Positions 1-6,479 of a DNA stretch of 6,479 nt are shown here, piece by piece. Each line of letters begins with the position of its first letter. The first letter of the stretch is position 1. The notes beneath the pieces are model-generated. The model made no database searches and had not been told where the DNA came from. It was given only the letters and a program-made list of their open reading frames with translations. This DNA comes from Campylobacterales bacterium. Lineage in GTDB: Bacteria > Campylobacterota > Campylobacteria > Campylobacterales > Sulfurimonadaceae. The translations under genes were made by a program, and so were the position numbers. Location of the stretch: contig JAFGVR010000215.1 of NCBI GenBank assembly GCA_016937915.1, positions 1 through 6,479 of the forward strand, in the 5' to 3' direction.

Positions 1-747
1 AACTATATATACCCAAGGATGGTACATATATATATAGATGAGATATCAAAATTAACATCACTTAATGTAGTTGGATTTGATTTTAAACCTTTGGGATGCA
101 AAGATTTTAAAGATACTATAAAAGATATATATAAACAAAAACCAGATGCGATTATAAACCTAATAAATGGAACTTCAAATGGGTATTTTTTTGAACAACT
201 TTATGAGATAGATAAAGGGAAAAAGATACCAGTGTTTTCAACTAGTTTAGACGAAAATGGTATATCAAATATAGATTCAAAATATATAGATGGGCATTAT
301 GGTGCTTGGAACTATTTTAATTCACTAAATAATGAAAAAAACAAAAAATTAAAAGAGTTGGTAAAAAAAAGATATGGGGAAGATTTTAAGATAACTGATG
401 CTGGGTATGAAACATATTTGGCATTTGAGTTGTATATAAGAGCTTTATTGGAGTCAAAAGATAACGATATGAGAAGTATAAAAAAAAGTATCAAGATGGA
501 TAGTTTAGATACTGCTATGGGGATAGTATATGTAGATATGAAAAATAATCATATCCATAAAAATATAAAGATAGGTAAGATAAAAGATGGTGATTATTCT
601 ATAGTTTGGAGTTCAAAGATCATAAATGAACCAAATCCATACCCTGAGTTTAAAACAAAGGATTTTTGGATAGGAAAAGAGTTAGAGCTAAAAAAAGAGT
701 TTTTAAATGGGTGGCAAAGTGATAAAGCTTATGGGAGTTTTAGATGA
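1..747 (+). CDS. UrtA/AmiC-type periplasmic substrate-binding protein, 5'-truncated by the window edge
   Basis: This is the C-terminal 248 residues of a type I periplasmic binding protein (Peripla_BP_5/6, urea/short-chain amide type). The frame is open from base 1 (NYIYPR...), so the ATG at 19 is an internal Met and the true start and signal peptide lie upstream. UrtA-like landmarks seen: the NYxYPR strand, 'PLG..DF', 'KPDAIINLINGTSN..FF', 'GHYGAWNYF' followed by 'NNEKNKKL', a 'RYGED' turn, and near the end 'IGKIKDGDYSIVWSS' with 'EPNPYPEF'. In the family these belong to the two-lobed fold that binds urea, amides or amino acids. The ligand here cannot be read from sequence. It is followed not by UrtB-type permease genes but by an overlapping diguanylate cyclase gene (ATGA, 744-747), which suggests a sensory rather than transport role (inference). 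The family assignment is firm; the ligand is unknown. Confidence 0.88.
   Translation, partial: NYIYPRMVHIYIDEISKLTSLNVVGFDFKPLGCKDFKDTIKDIYKQKPDAIINLINGTSNGYFFEQLYEIDKGKKIPVFSTSLDENGISNIDSKYIDGHYGAWNYFNSLNNEKNKKLKELVKKRYGEDFKITDAGYETYLAFELYIRALLESKDNDMRSIKKSIKMDSLDTAMGIVYVDMKNNHIHKNIKIGKIKDGDYSIVWSSKIINEPNPYPEFKTKDFWIGKELELKKEFLNGWQSDKAYGSFR
733..737 (+). promoter_or_regulatory. Ribosome binding site for the diguanylate cyclase
   Basis: GGGAG lies six bases upstream of the ATG at 744, inside the last codons of the binding-protein gene. The SD and the ATGA stop/start overlap together support the start at 744 and point to translational coupling of the two genes. Confidence 0.65.
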
Positions 748-2846
748 GTAGATGGTACACACTTCACATAAAAAATGAGATACTTTTTTGGTTTTTTATC
801 CTAGCGTTGGTACCTTTGTTTTTTTTATCTTATATAAATTATGAGTATCAGGTGCAAAAGTATAAAGAGAGTTCAGAAAGTTATCTAAAACTTGTGTTAA
901 ATAACAAGCTTATCTCTATACAAAACAATATAGATGCATTTAAAAAAGATATCGTTTTATTATCTCAAAAAAATGATATAAAAGGTGCTATAAAGTTTTA
1001 TGATGAAAAATTTAAAGCTTTAGATGGGATTGAAAACTCTAACTATAAAGAGATTTTAGATGGTTTAGTTCTAAAAAATGGGATCTATGATCTTTTTTTG
1101 ATAAATACAAATGGTGATATAGTTTATAGTGTAAAAAAAGAGTCAGACTACCATACAAACTTAAATAATAGGGTTTATGCACATACAAATCTTGCTAAAA
1201 TGTTTCAAAACTCATTGACACTTTTAGAAACAGTATTTAGTGATTTTGAGTTTTATGCACCATCTAATGATGAGGCTGCTTTTATAGCTACCCCTATATA
1301 TTCAAAAGATATGTTACTTGGTGTTTTAGCACTTCAGATAGATAAAAAAAATATTTTAAATATCTTAGATGATCATATATATGAACTTGGTAAAAGTGCT
1401 CAAATATACGCTGCAAGGTTAGATAATAATAAAGAGGTCTCTCTTGTAACAAGTTTAAAAACAGAATTTAAAAATAGTAATATAACTTTAAATGATCAAA
1501 ACTCACCTATATATAAAGCGGTTCATGGTCAAAGGGGGATAGGTGTTCTTCATGATTATAGAGGGATTGAAGTTTTGGCTACTTGGGGGTATGTGCCAAC
1601 TTTAAGGCTTGGTATAGTTGCAAAAGTAGATATGGATGAGTTGCTATTACCTGCATATCAGCTTAGGTTTTACTCTATAGTTATACTCTTTTTTGTTGGT
1701 TTGGGGATAGTTGTAGCTATACTTGTAGCTATAAAACATATAGTTGAACCTATAGAAAAGCTAACTATAGGGGTAAAAAATTTTACAAAAGGGAACATAA
1801 AATCAAAAGTGGAAGTGGATGTTGATAATGAGATAGGGGAGTTATCTAAAAATTTCAACGAGATGGCCAAGTCATTAAAACTCTCACAAGATACTATTCA
1901 AAACTATGCAAATGAGCTTGAAGAGAAAGTAAAGATAAGAACTTACGAACTAGAAAATGCCAAAAAAGGGATAGAGATATCAAATATGGAGATGCAAAAA
2001 TATCTTGAAGTGATAAATAGATATGTGATAACCTCTTCAACAGATAAAAAAGGGGTGATAACAAAAGTTAGTCAAGCTTTTTGTGATATCACAGGATATA
2101 CAAAAGAGGAGCTTATAGGGAAGCGACACAACATCATAAGGCATCCAGATATGAGTGCAGATGTTTATAAAGAGATGTGGGGGACTATCTCTTCTGGTAA
2201 GATATGGTCAGGGGAGATAAAAAACCAAAAAAAAGATGGTAATTATTATTGGGTAAGATCAACTATATCACCAGTTTTTGATGAGAATGGGAAGATAGTT
2301 GAATACACATCTATAAGGGAAGATATAACAGATAAGAAGATAATTGAGGAGTTGTCCATAACAGATCAACTTACAAAATTATATAACCGTGTAAAGCTTG
2401 AAGAGGTATTTCATAAAGAGATGCAAAGAGTAAAAAGATACGCTACCCAATTTTCTGTAATAATCTTAGATATAGATCACTTTAAACATGTAAATGATAA
2501 TTATGGACATGATGTAGGTGATGATACATTAAAAGATGTAGCAAAAATTTTAAAAGAGTCTGTAAGGGAGACTGATGTTATTGGTAGATGGGGTGGTGAA
2601 GAGTTTTTAGTGATAGCTACACAAACAACTTTAGATGAGATGCTAATAGTAGCAGAAAAAATTAGAAAAAATATAGAGTCTCATACATTTAAAGTGATAG
2701 GTAAAAAAACTGCAAGTTTTGGTGTATCTACTTTTAGAGATAATGATACCCAAGAGAGTGTAATAAAAAGAGCTGACAAAGCACTCTATGAGGCCAAAAG
2801 AAACGGTAGAAACCGTGTAGTATCAGAAGATGTTAATGGTGTGTAA
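744..2846 (+). CDS. Membrane sensor diguanylate cyclase (dCache-HAMP-PAS-GGDEF)
   Basis: Predicted inner-membrane enzyme making cyclic di-GMP from two GTP. Layout over 700 residues: TM helix about 13-31; a periplasmic region about 32-307 resembling a double Cache sensor ('LFLINTNGDIVYSVKKESDYHTNL' type segment from about 116, 'GVLALQI', 'ATWGYVP'); TM helix about 308-330; HAMP about 331-382; coiled coil about 383-424; PAS about 425-533; GGDEF about 538-697, opening with the usual D541-Q-L-T motif. Catalytic features are intact: D576/D578 in LDIDHFK, N584 in VNDNYGH, and GGEEF at 617-621. RETD at 608-611, five residues before GGEEF, matches the RxxD product-inhibition site. The PAS closely resembles that of the redox receptor Aer: R466-H467-P-D469, W479 and N494 align with Aer R57, H58, D60, W70 and N85, which are linked to FAD binding. 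N34 and F66 of Aer are S443 and Y475 here. Overlap with the upstream binding-protein gene suggests that protein could be the periplasmic partner (inference). Domain assignment is firm; the input signals are not known. Confidence 0.95.
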   Translation: MSRWYTLHIKNEILFWFFILALVPLFFLSYINYEYQVQKYKESSESYLKLVLNNKLISIQNNIDAFKKDIVLLSQKNDIKGAIKFYDEKFKALDGIENSNYKEILDGLVLKNGIYDLFLINTNGDIVYSVKKESDYHTNLNNRVYAHTNLAKMFQNSLTLLETVFSDFEFYAPSNDEAAFIATPIYSKDMLLGVLALQIDKKNILNILDDHIYELGKSAQIYAARLDNNKEVSLVTSLKTEFKNSNITLNDQNSPIYKAVHGQRGIGVLHDYRGIEVLATWGYVPTLRLGIVAKVDMDELLLPAYQLRFYSIVILFFVGLGIVVAILVAIKHIVEPIEKLTIGVKNFTKGNIKSKVEVDVDNEIGELSKNFNEMAKSLKLSQDTIQNYANELEEKVKIRTYELENAKKGIEISNMEMQKYLEVINRYVITSSTDKKGVITKVSQAFCDITGYTKEELIGKRHNIIRHPDMSADVYKEMWGTISSGKIWSGEIKNQKKDGNYYWVRSTISPVFDENGKIVEYTSIREDITDKKIIEELSITDQLTKLYNRVKLEEVFHKEMQRVKRYATQFSVIILDIDHFKHVNDNYGHDVGDDTLKDVAKILKESVRETDVIGRWGGEEFLVIATQTTLDEMLIVAEKIRKNIESHTFKVIGKKTASFGVSTFRDNDTQESVIKRADKALYEAKRNGRNRVVSEDVNGV

Positions 2847-2922
2847 AGTGTTAAAAAAGTATAATAAATACAGATAATATTTTTAATAAATAAATTTAGT
2901 TTAGTGTGGAGAGAGAAATTAT
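2847..2922 (+). promoter_or_regulatory. Intergenic region with candidate promoter for the polysaccharide genes
   Basis: The only real gap between genes in the window. It contains a perfect TATAAT at 2860-2865, with no convincing -35 (tggtgt at the expected distance). It also contains GATAAT at 2873-2878, preceded 16 bases earlier by TTAAAA (2851-2856, four of six matches to TTGACA). Campylobacterota vegetative promoters often lack a clear -35, so either could work, but such hexamers are also frequent by chance in DNA this AT-rich. No hairpin with a T-tract is visible, so read-through from the cyclase gene is possible. Confidence 0.35.
2908..2915 (+). promoter_or_regulatory. Shine-Dalgarno of the epimerase gene
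   Basis: GGAGAGAG lies seven bases before the ATG at 2923. It is among the strongest SD-like purine tracts in the window and supports this start as an independently initiated first gene of the polysaccharide block. Confidence 0.7.
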
Positions 2923-4011
2923 ATGAAGATTTTAGTAACTGGAACAGCAGGATTTATAGGGAGTCATTTAGCTACTAAGCTACTTGAGAGAGGTGATGAG
3001 GTAGTAGGGCTAGATAATATAAATGATTATTATGACCAAAATGTAAAGTATGGAAGACTTCAAAGGGGTGGCGTTGTAGATTCACTTGAAGAGGGGAAAG
3101 ATATACCATACGGTGAACTTCTTACTTCTAAAACAAATTCAAAGTATAAATTTATAAAGTTAAACCTTGAAGATAAAGATGCTATGATGAAGCTTTTTGA
3201 AGAGCAAAAGTTTGATGCAGTGTGTAATCTTGCAGCACAAGCAGGAGTTAGATATAGTTTAACAAATCCAGATGCTTACATGGATAGTAATATCATAGGT
3301 TTTATGAATATCCTTGAGGCTTGTAGGCACCATAATGTAAAAAATCTATCTTATGCATCAAGCTCATCAGTATATGGACTAAATGAAGAATTACCTTTTA
3401 GTACAAATCACAATGTAGATCACCCTATAAGCCTTTATGCTGCATCTAAAAAATCAAACGAGCTTATGGCACATACATACTCTCATCTATTTGGTATAGC
3501 TACTACAGGGCTTAGATTTTTTACTGTTTATGGACCTTGGGGAAGACCAGATATGGCACTGTTTTTATTTACAAAAGCTGCACTTGAAGGAAATAAAATA
3601 GATGTATTTAACAATGGTGAGATGCTAAGAGATTTTACATATATAGATGATATAGTTGAGGGTGTGATAAGAGTTATAGATAATCCTCCTTCTCCAAATC
3701 CTAACTGGAAGCATGAAACTTCAACATCATCTGCTCCATACAAGATATATAACATCGGAAATAACAACCCTGTAAAACTTATGGACTTTATAACAGCTAT
3801 AGAGAATAAACTTGGTAAAAAGATAGAAAAAAATATGATGCCAATACAAGCAGGTGATGTACCTGCTACTTATGCAGATGTAAAAGATTTGGTAGAAGAT
3901 TTAGGTTATAAACCAGCTACACCAATTCAAGATGGGATAAATAAGTTTGTGGATTGGTATTTAGAGTTTTTTAAATATGATGAAAATGGACACAAAATAG
4001 ATGAAAAATAA
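2923..4011 (+). CDS. NAD-dependent epimerase, UDP-glucuronate 4-epimerase-like
   Basis: Extended short-chain dehydrogenase/reductase of 362 residues that probably interconverts UDP-glucuronate and UDP-galacturonate (or an N-acetylated equivalent) by transient C4 oxidation, in the cytoplasm. Seen: the N-terminal Rossmann NAD motif GTAGFIG at 7-13; '[15 protein letters not shown]', typical of the UDP-GlcA 4-epimerase subgroup; the active-site serine run S146-S149 before VYG; and the catalytic Y172-x3-K176 (YAASK). Further subgroup signatures are '[13 protein letters not shown]', '[19 protein letters not shown]', '[11 protein letters not shown]', and a Pro/Ser-rich loop (PPSPNPNW) before 'YNIGNNNPV'. 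A stretch at about 44-75, between the second strand and '[12 protein letters not shown]', looks somewhat longer than in textbook members. Its last 11 bases overlap the next gene, a nucleotide-sugar dehydrogenase that may supply its substrate. Fold and reaction class are secure; the exact sugar (GlcA, GlcNAcA) is inferred. Confidence 0.93.
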   Translation: MKILVTGTAGFIGSHLATKLLERGDEVVGLDNINDYYDQNVKYGRLQRGGVVDSLEEGKDIPYGELLTSKTNSKYKFIKLNLEDKDAMMKLFEEQKFDAVCNLAAQAGVRYSLTNPDAYMDSNIIGFMNILEACRHHNVKNLSYASSSSVYGLNEELPFSTNHNVDHPISLYAASKKSNELMAHTYSHLFGIATTGLRFFTVYGPWGRPDMALFLFTKAALEGNKIDVFNNGEMLRDFTYIDDIVEGVIRVIDNPPSPNPNWKHETSTSSAPYKIYNIGNNNPVKLMDFITAIENKLGKKIEKNMMPIQAGDVPATYADVKDLVEDLGYKPATPIQDGINKFVDWYLEFFKYDENGHKIDEK

Positions 4012-5266
4012 AATTTGTGTAATAGGCTTAGGTTATGTAGGGCTTCCACTAGCTCACGCGTTTTCATCAAAGTATAAAGTAGTTGGTTTTGATATATCAC
4101 AGTGGAGAATAGATGAACTCTCAAGTGGATATGATAGAACCTTAGAATTATCAGAAAATCAAGTCAAAGAAGCAATCGATAATGGTATGAAATTTACTCT
4201 TAATATAGATGATATAAGAGATTGTAATATCTACATAGTAACCGTACCAACCCCTATAGATAAAAATAAAAGACCAGATTTAACTCCACTTATAAAAGCT
4301 AGTGAAACTGTAGGAAAAGTACTTAAAAAAGACGACATAGTTATCTATGAATCTACAGTTTACCCAGGAGCTACTGAGGAGGATTGTGTTCCAGTTCTTG
4401 AAAAATTCTCTAATCTTAAATTTAATGTTGATTTTTTTTGCGGATATAGCCCTGAGAGGATAAATCCAGGGGATAAAGAACACACAGTTACAAAGATAAA
4501 AAAAGTAACAGCAGGAAGTACACCAAAGATAGGTAAAAAAGTAGATGAACTATATGCAAGCATCATCATAGCAGGTACTCATCTAGCTCCTACTATCAAA
4601 GTAGCAGAAGCTGCAAAAGTGATAGAAAATTCTCAAAGAGATATAAATATAGCATTTGTAAATGAGTTAGCGATTATCTTTAATAAACTTGGCATCAATA
4701 CAAACGATGTTTTAGCAGCAGCTGGAACTAAATGGAACTTCTTACCTTTTAAACCAGGACTTGTTGGTGGACACTGTATAGGCGTAGATCCATATTATTT
4801 GACTCACAAAGCTCAAGCAGTAGGTTATAACCCTGAGATAATCCTAGCTGGTAGAAGATTAAATGATAATATGGGCATCTATGTAGCTAATCAAGTGATA
4901 AAACTTATGATAAAAAAAGGGCATAAGATAGAAGGCTCAAAAGTACTTGTACTTGGTATCACTTTTAAAGAAAATTGTCCTGATATAAGAAATAGTAGAG
5001 TTATAGATGTGATAAAAGAGCTTCAAGAGTTTGGATGCAACATAGATGTATATGACCCTTGGGCAGATGCTAAAGAGGTTAAAGAAGAGTATGGTTTAGA
5101 ATTAATTGAAAATAAAGAGTTGAAAATGGAGAATTATGATGCATTGGTGCTTGCAGTTGCTCATGAAGAGTTTAAAAAATTAAATTCTCAATTATCAAAT
5201 CTCAATTCTAAATTAGTTAAGTTTGATATTAAGTTTATTTTAGATGAAAGTGATGGAAGGTTATAG
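4001..5266 (+). CDS. UDP-sugar 6-dehydrogenase (TviB/WbpA-type, UDP-HexNAc dehydrogenase family)
   Basis: Cytoplasmic NAD-dependent enzyme of 421 residues that oxidises C6 of a UDP-hexose or UDP-N-acetylhexosamine to the uronic acid in two steps. Seen: N-terminal NAD-binding [10 protein letters not shown] (residues 9-18); 'VTVPTPID'; '[12 protein letters not shown]'; '[11 protein letters not shown]', characteristic of the TviB/WbpA branch; '[19 protein letters not shown]' in the central helical domain; and the catalytic cysteine C259 in [11 protein letters not shown]. The C-terminal UDP-binding domain starts near '[18 protein letters not shown]' and ends in the usual 'DGRL'. The SPERINPGD and [11 protein letters not shown] motifs favour an N-acetylhexosamine substrate (UDP-GlcNAc or UDP-GalNAc) over UDP-glucose, from family knowledge. 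The ATG overlaps the end of the epimerase gene by 11 bases, with only a weak GGA (3988-3990) upstream, so coupling is likely. An Asn/Leu/Ser-rich patch near the C-terminus is encoded by a near-repeat (see 5183-5210). Family certain, substrate not. Confidence 0.94.
   Translation: MKNKICVIGLGYVGLPLAHAFSSKYKVVGFDISQWRIDELSSGYDRTLELSENQVKEAIDNGMKFTLNIDDIRDCNIYIVTVPTPIDKNKRPDLTPLIKASETVGKVLKKDDIVIYESTVYPGATEEDCVPVLEKFSNLKFNVDFFCGYSPERINPGDKEHTVTKIKKVTAGSTPKIGKKVDELYASIIIAGTHLAPTIKVAEAAKVIENSQRDINIAFVNELAIIFNKLGINTNDVLAAAGTKWNFLPFKPGLVGGHCIGVDPYYLTHKAQAVGYNPEIILAGRRLNDNMGIYVANQVIKLMIKKGHKIEGSKVLVLGITFKENCPDIRNSRVIDVIKELQEFGCNIDVYDPWADAKEVKEEYGLELIENKELKMENYDALVLAVAHEEFKKLNSQLSNLNSKLVKFDIKFILDESDGRL
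5183..5210 (+). repeat. Short 14-base-period near-repeat inside the dehydrogenase gene
   Basis: TCTCAATT occurs at 5186-5193 and again at 5200-5207, with partly matching flanks, giving about two copies of a 14-base unit. The period is not a multiple of three, so the copies are read in different frames and give the low-complexity peptide [12 protein letters not shown]. It lies in a variable part of the UDP-binding domain. It may be only compositional bias. Confidence 0.4.
5255..5260 (+). promoter_or_regulatory. Shine-Dalgarno that selects a TTG start
   Basis: GGAAGG sits eight bases before the TTG at 5269 and is formed by the GGA-AGG codons of the preceding gene's DGRL terminus. It supports TTG as the real start. 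The first in-frame ATG (Met18) has no comparable SD and would remove the opening hydrophobic strand KIYFNI. Confidence 0.7.
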
Positions 5267-5268
5267 TT

Positions 5269-6399
5269 TTGTCAAATAAAAAAATTTATTTTAATATCAG
5301 ACCAACTTCAAGAGAGAGGATGTGGGATACACCAAAACACGCCCGTGAAATATGTGAAGTTTTATTACCAACAGGTGTAGAACAACAAAGTTCTATAAAA
5401 ACTTATGCTGCCTCTGTATCTTTTATCTCAAAAGTTAAATATGAGGTATCTAAAAAACTTATCAATAAACAAAAAGTTGATAGTAGTGTAGCATCAAATG
5501 TTGATCTACTTTATATGTGGGGTGCATTTCCTAAAAATAGCAAAAAACCTTTTATATTAGAACTTGACAACCCTTACACCCCTGCGTATTATCATATTGA
5601 GAATTTCAAAAAAAATAAAAATAAAATAAAAACAGAACTTGATAAAGCTTATAAGATAACATATCTATCTGAGACTTGTAAAAATCACGCTATAGAGTTA
5701 TATGGAAAAGATATAGAGGAAAAAAGCTTTGTAAATTATCCATATATGAGTGAAAACTATAAAAAAAACTGTAGAGATGATAATGGAATAATAAACTTTA
5801 TATTTGTAGGACTTAGTAGTCGTGGTAAAGGTGGGGATGAACTACTTGAAGCTTTTACACATACTAAAGGGGATAATATAAGGCTTACTTTTATATCAAA
5901 TTTAAGTGATGAAGAAAAGTCAAAATACCAAAAAGATAGCAGAATAACTATACTGCCACCACAACCAAGAGAAAAATTACTAAATGAGATATATCCAAAG
6001 ATGGATGTTATGGTATTTCCATCTTTTTATGAATCTTTTGGAGTAGTACTGCTTGAAGCATTATCTTTTGGTATGGGGATAATTACTTTAAATACTTACG
6101 CAACACCTGAAATAGTAAAAAATAATTATAATGGAAAGTTATTGCATCATCCCATACTTAGGCCTACTATTTTAAATGATAAAGAAGTGGTAAACTGTGT
6201 AGATTTGAGAATAAAAGATTTTCATGATAGGTATTTAAAACATAATGAATTTTATTATGGAATGTATGAAGAGTTAAAAAGTGCTATTTTTGAAGCAAAT
6301 AGCGAATATAAAAAATGGCAAGAGAATAGTTTGGAACTATTTAATAATAAATTTTCACCAAGAGTATGGATTAATAATTTGTGTAGGATAGTTAGCTAA
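5269..6399 (+). CDS. GT-B fold glycosyltransferase, GT4-like
   Basis: Predicted cytoplasmic or membrane-associated transferase of 376 residues adding a sugar from a nucleotide-activated donor to a growing surface glycan. The N-terminal acceptor-side lobe (about 1-170) is divergent, opening with the strand KIYFNI and including 'LLYMWGAFP' and 'FILELDNPYTPAYY'. The C-terminal donor-binding lobe (about 173-315) is clearer: 'INFIFVGLSSRGKGGDELLEAF' (basic residues R185 and K187 near the usual phosphate-binding position), 'ITILPPQPREKLLNEIYPKMDVMVFPSFYESFG', and the retaining-GT EX7E pair E255 and E263, followed by 'EALSFGMGIITLNTYATPEIV'. The last 60 residues are not recognisable and look helical. 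The TTG start, two bases after the upstream stop, is supported by GGAAGG at 5255-5260. Its stop shares a base with the next start. Donor, acceptor and linkage cannot be predicted. GT4 is favoured by the EX7E and SFG context. Confidence 0.88.
   Translation: MSNKKIYFNIRPTSRERMWDTPKHAREICEVLLPTGVEQQSSIKTYAASVSFISKVKYEVSKKLINKQKVDSSVASNVDLLYMWGAFPKNSKKPFILELDNPYTPAYYHIENFKKNKNKIKTELDKAYKITYLSETCKNHAIELYGKDIEEKSFVNYPYMSENYKKNCRDDNGIINFIFVGLSSRGKGGDELLEAFTHTKGDNIRLTFISNLSDEEKSKYQKDSRITILPPQPREKLLNEIYPKMDVMVFPSFYESFGVVLLEALSFGMGIITLNTYATPEIVKNNYNGKLLHHPILRPTILNDKEVVNCVDLRIKDFHDRYLKHNEFYYGMYEELKSAIFEANSEYKKWQENSLELFNNKFSPRVWINNLCRIVS
6385..6388 (+). promoter_or_regulatory. Ribosome binding site for the gene starting at 6399
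   Basis: AGGA, ten bases before the ATG at 6399 and within the glycosyltransferase coding sequence, gives modest support that the downstream reading frame is translated from that ATG. Confidence 0.45.
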
Positions 6400-6479
6400 T
6401 GATTAAAACTTTAATTATGTTAAAAGAAATTCTAACGATCAAAGATAAAAAACTTATCGGATTTGTAATTTTTTTAGCA
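6399..6479 (+). CDS. Start of a further operon gene, 3'-truncated; possibly an ABC-type glycan exporter
   Basis: An open frame of 27 codons runs from an ATG that shares its A with the glycosyltransferase stop (TAATG) to the window end. The visible N-terminus is MIKTLIMLKEILTIKDKK followed by the hydrophobic LIGFVIFLA, a short amphipathic/basic lead-in and then what looks like the start of a membrane helix. That layout, and the position after a glycosyltransferase, resembles the beginning of fused permease-ATPase ABC exporters such as the PglK/WlaB-type lipid-linked-oligosaccharide flippases. The evidence is too short to be firm. A polysaccharide polymerase or another membrane protein would fit as well. 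That it is a real gene is likely from the overlap, the AGGA site and the unbroken frame. Confidence 0.6.
   Translation, partial: MIKTLIMLKEILTIKDKKLIGFVIFLA

Noticed and set aside
24..36. Short TA dinucleotide run near the left edge as a microsatellite
   Set aside because: It encodes an ordinary beta-strand of the binding protein (HIYI) and is short. It reflects AT-rich codon use.
19..747. ATG at 19 as the true start of the first gene
   Set aside because: The frame stays open to base 1 and the preceding residues (NYIYPR) fit the middle of the UrtA-type fold. The protein is missing its signal peptide and first lobe, so the gene is cut by the window, not short.
2851..2878. Sigma-28-like promoter (TAAA, 16 bases, then AGATAAT)
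   Set aside because: The -10 half lacks the GCCGATAA core (only partial match) and the downstream genes are not flagellar. It overlaps the equally weak vegetative candidate already listed.
363..4439. Eight-base A or T homopolymers (363-370, 819-826, about 4432-4439) as phase-variation tracts
   Set aside because: Runs of this length are expected in DNA this AT-rich. Contingency tracts in this bacterial group are mostly poly-G/C, none of which is long here, and all affected frames are intact.
312..4569. Several minus-strand open frames of 60-79 codons (for example 312-494, 1670-1870, 3528-3767, 4360-4569)
   Set aside because: Each lies inside a confidently identified + strand gene, has no domain-like content or plausible SD, and is explained by low stop frequency opposite the coding strand.

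Overview
The window is very AT-rich, and every gene lies on the + strand, tightly packed. Composition, codon use and protein style suggest a member of the Campylobacterota (Arcobacter/Sulfurimonas/Sulfurospirillum-like). This is an inference from gene content, since there is no rRNA or marker gene to settle it. There are two functional blocks.

Block 1 (1-2846) is a signalling pair. The 3' part of a UrtA/AmiC-type periplasmic substrate-binding protein gene, cut by the left window edge, overlaps by four bases (ATGA) the gene for a 700-residue membrane diguanylate cyclase. The cyclase reads, in order: TM helix, periplasmic double-Cache-like domain, TM helix, HAMP, coiled coil, Aer-like PAS, GGDEF. 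The GGEEF active site and the RxxD inhibitory site are both intact. No transporter permease gene follows the binding protein, so it may act as a ligand-presenting receptor for the cyclase rather than as a transport component.

A 76-base gap (2847-2922) separates the blocks. It holds weak promoter-like -10 hexamers and a good Shine-Dalgarno, but no recognisable terminator.

Block 2 (2923-6479) is the start of a surface-polysaccharide operon (capsule, O-antigen or exopolysaccharide). It encodes a UDP-glucuronate 4-epimerase-like SDR enzyme, a UDP-hexose/UDP-N-acetylhexosamine 6-dehydrogenase of the TviB/WbpA family, a GT-B (GT4-like) glycosyltransferase with a TTG start, and the first 27 codons of a further protein that resembles the N-terminus of an ABC-type polysaccharide or lipid-linked-oligosaccharide exporter. 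The genes overlap or nearly touch, so they are probably co-transcribed. Together they would make an acidic nucleotide sugar (a uronic acid such as UDP-GalA or UDP-GalNAcA), transfer a sugar to a growing glycan, and possibly export it.

The most interesting element is the binding-protein/cyclase pair. The cyclase's PAS domain keeps most residues linked to FAD binding in the E. coli Aer redox sensor, so it may combine a periplasmic ligand signal with a cytoplasmic redox signal. No RNA genes, CRISPR arrays or mobile elements were seen.
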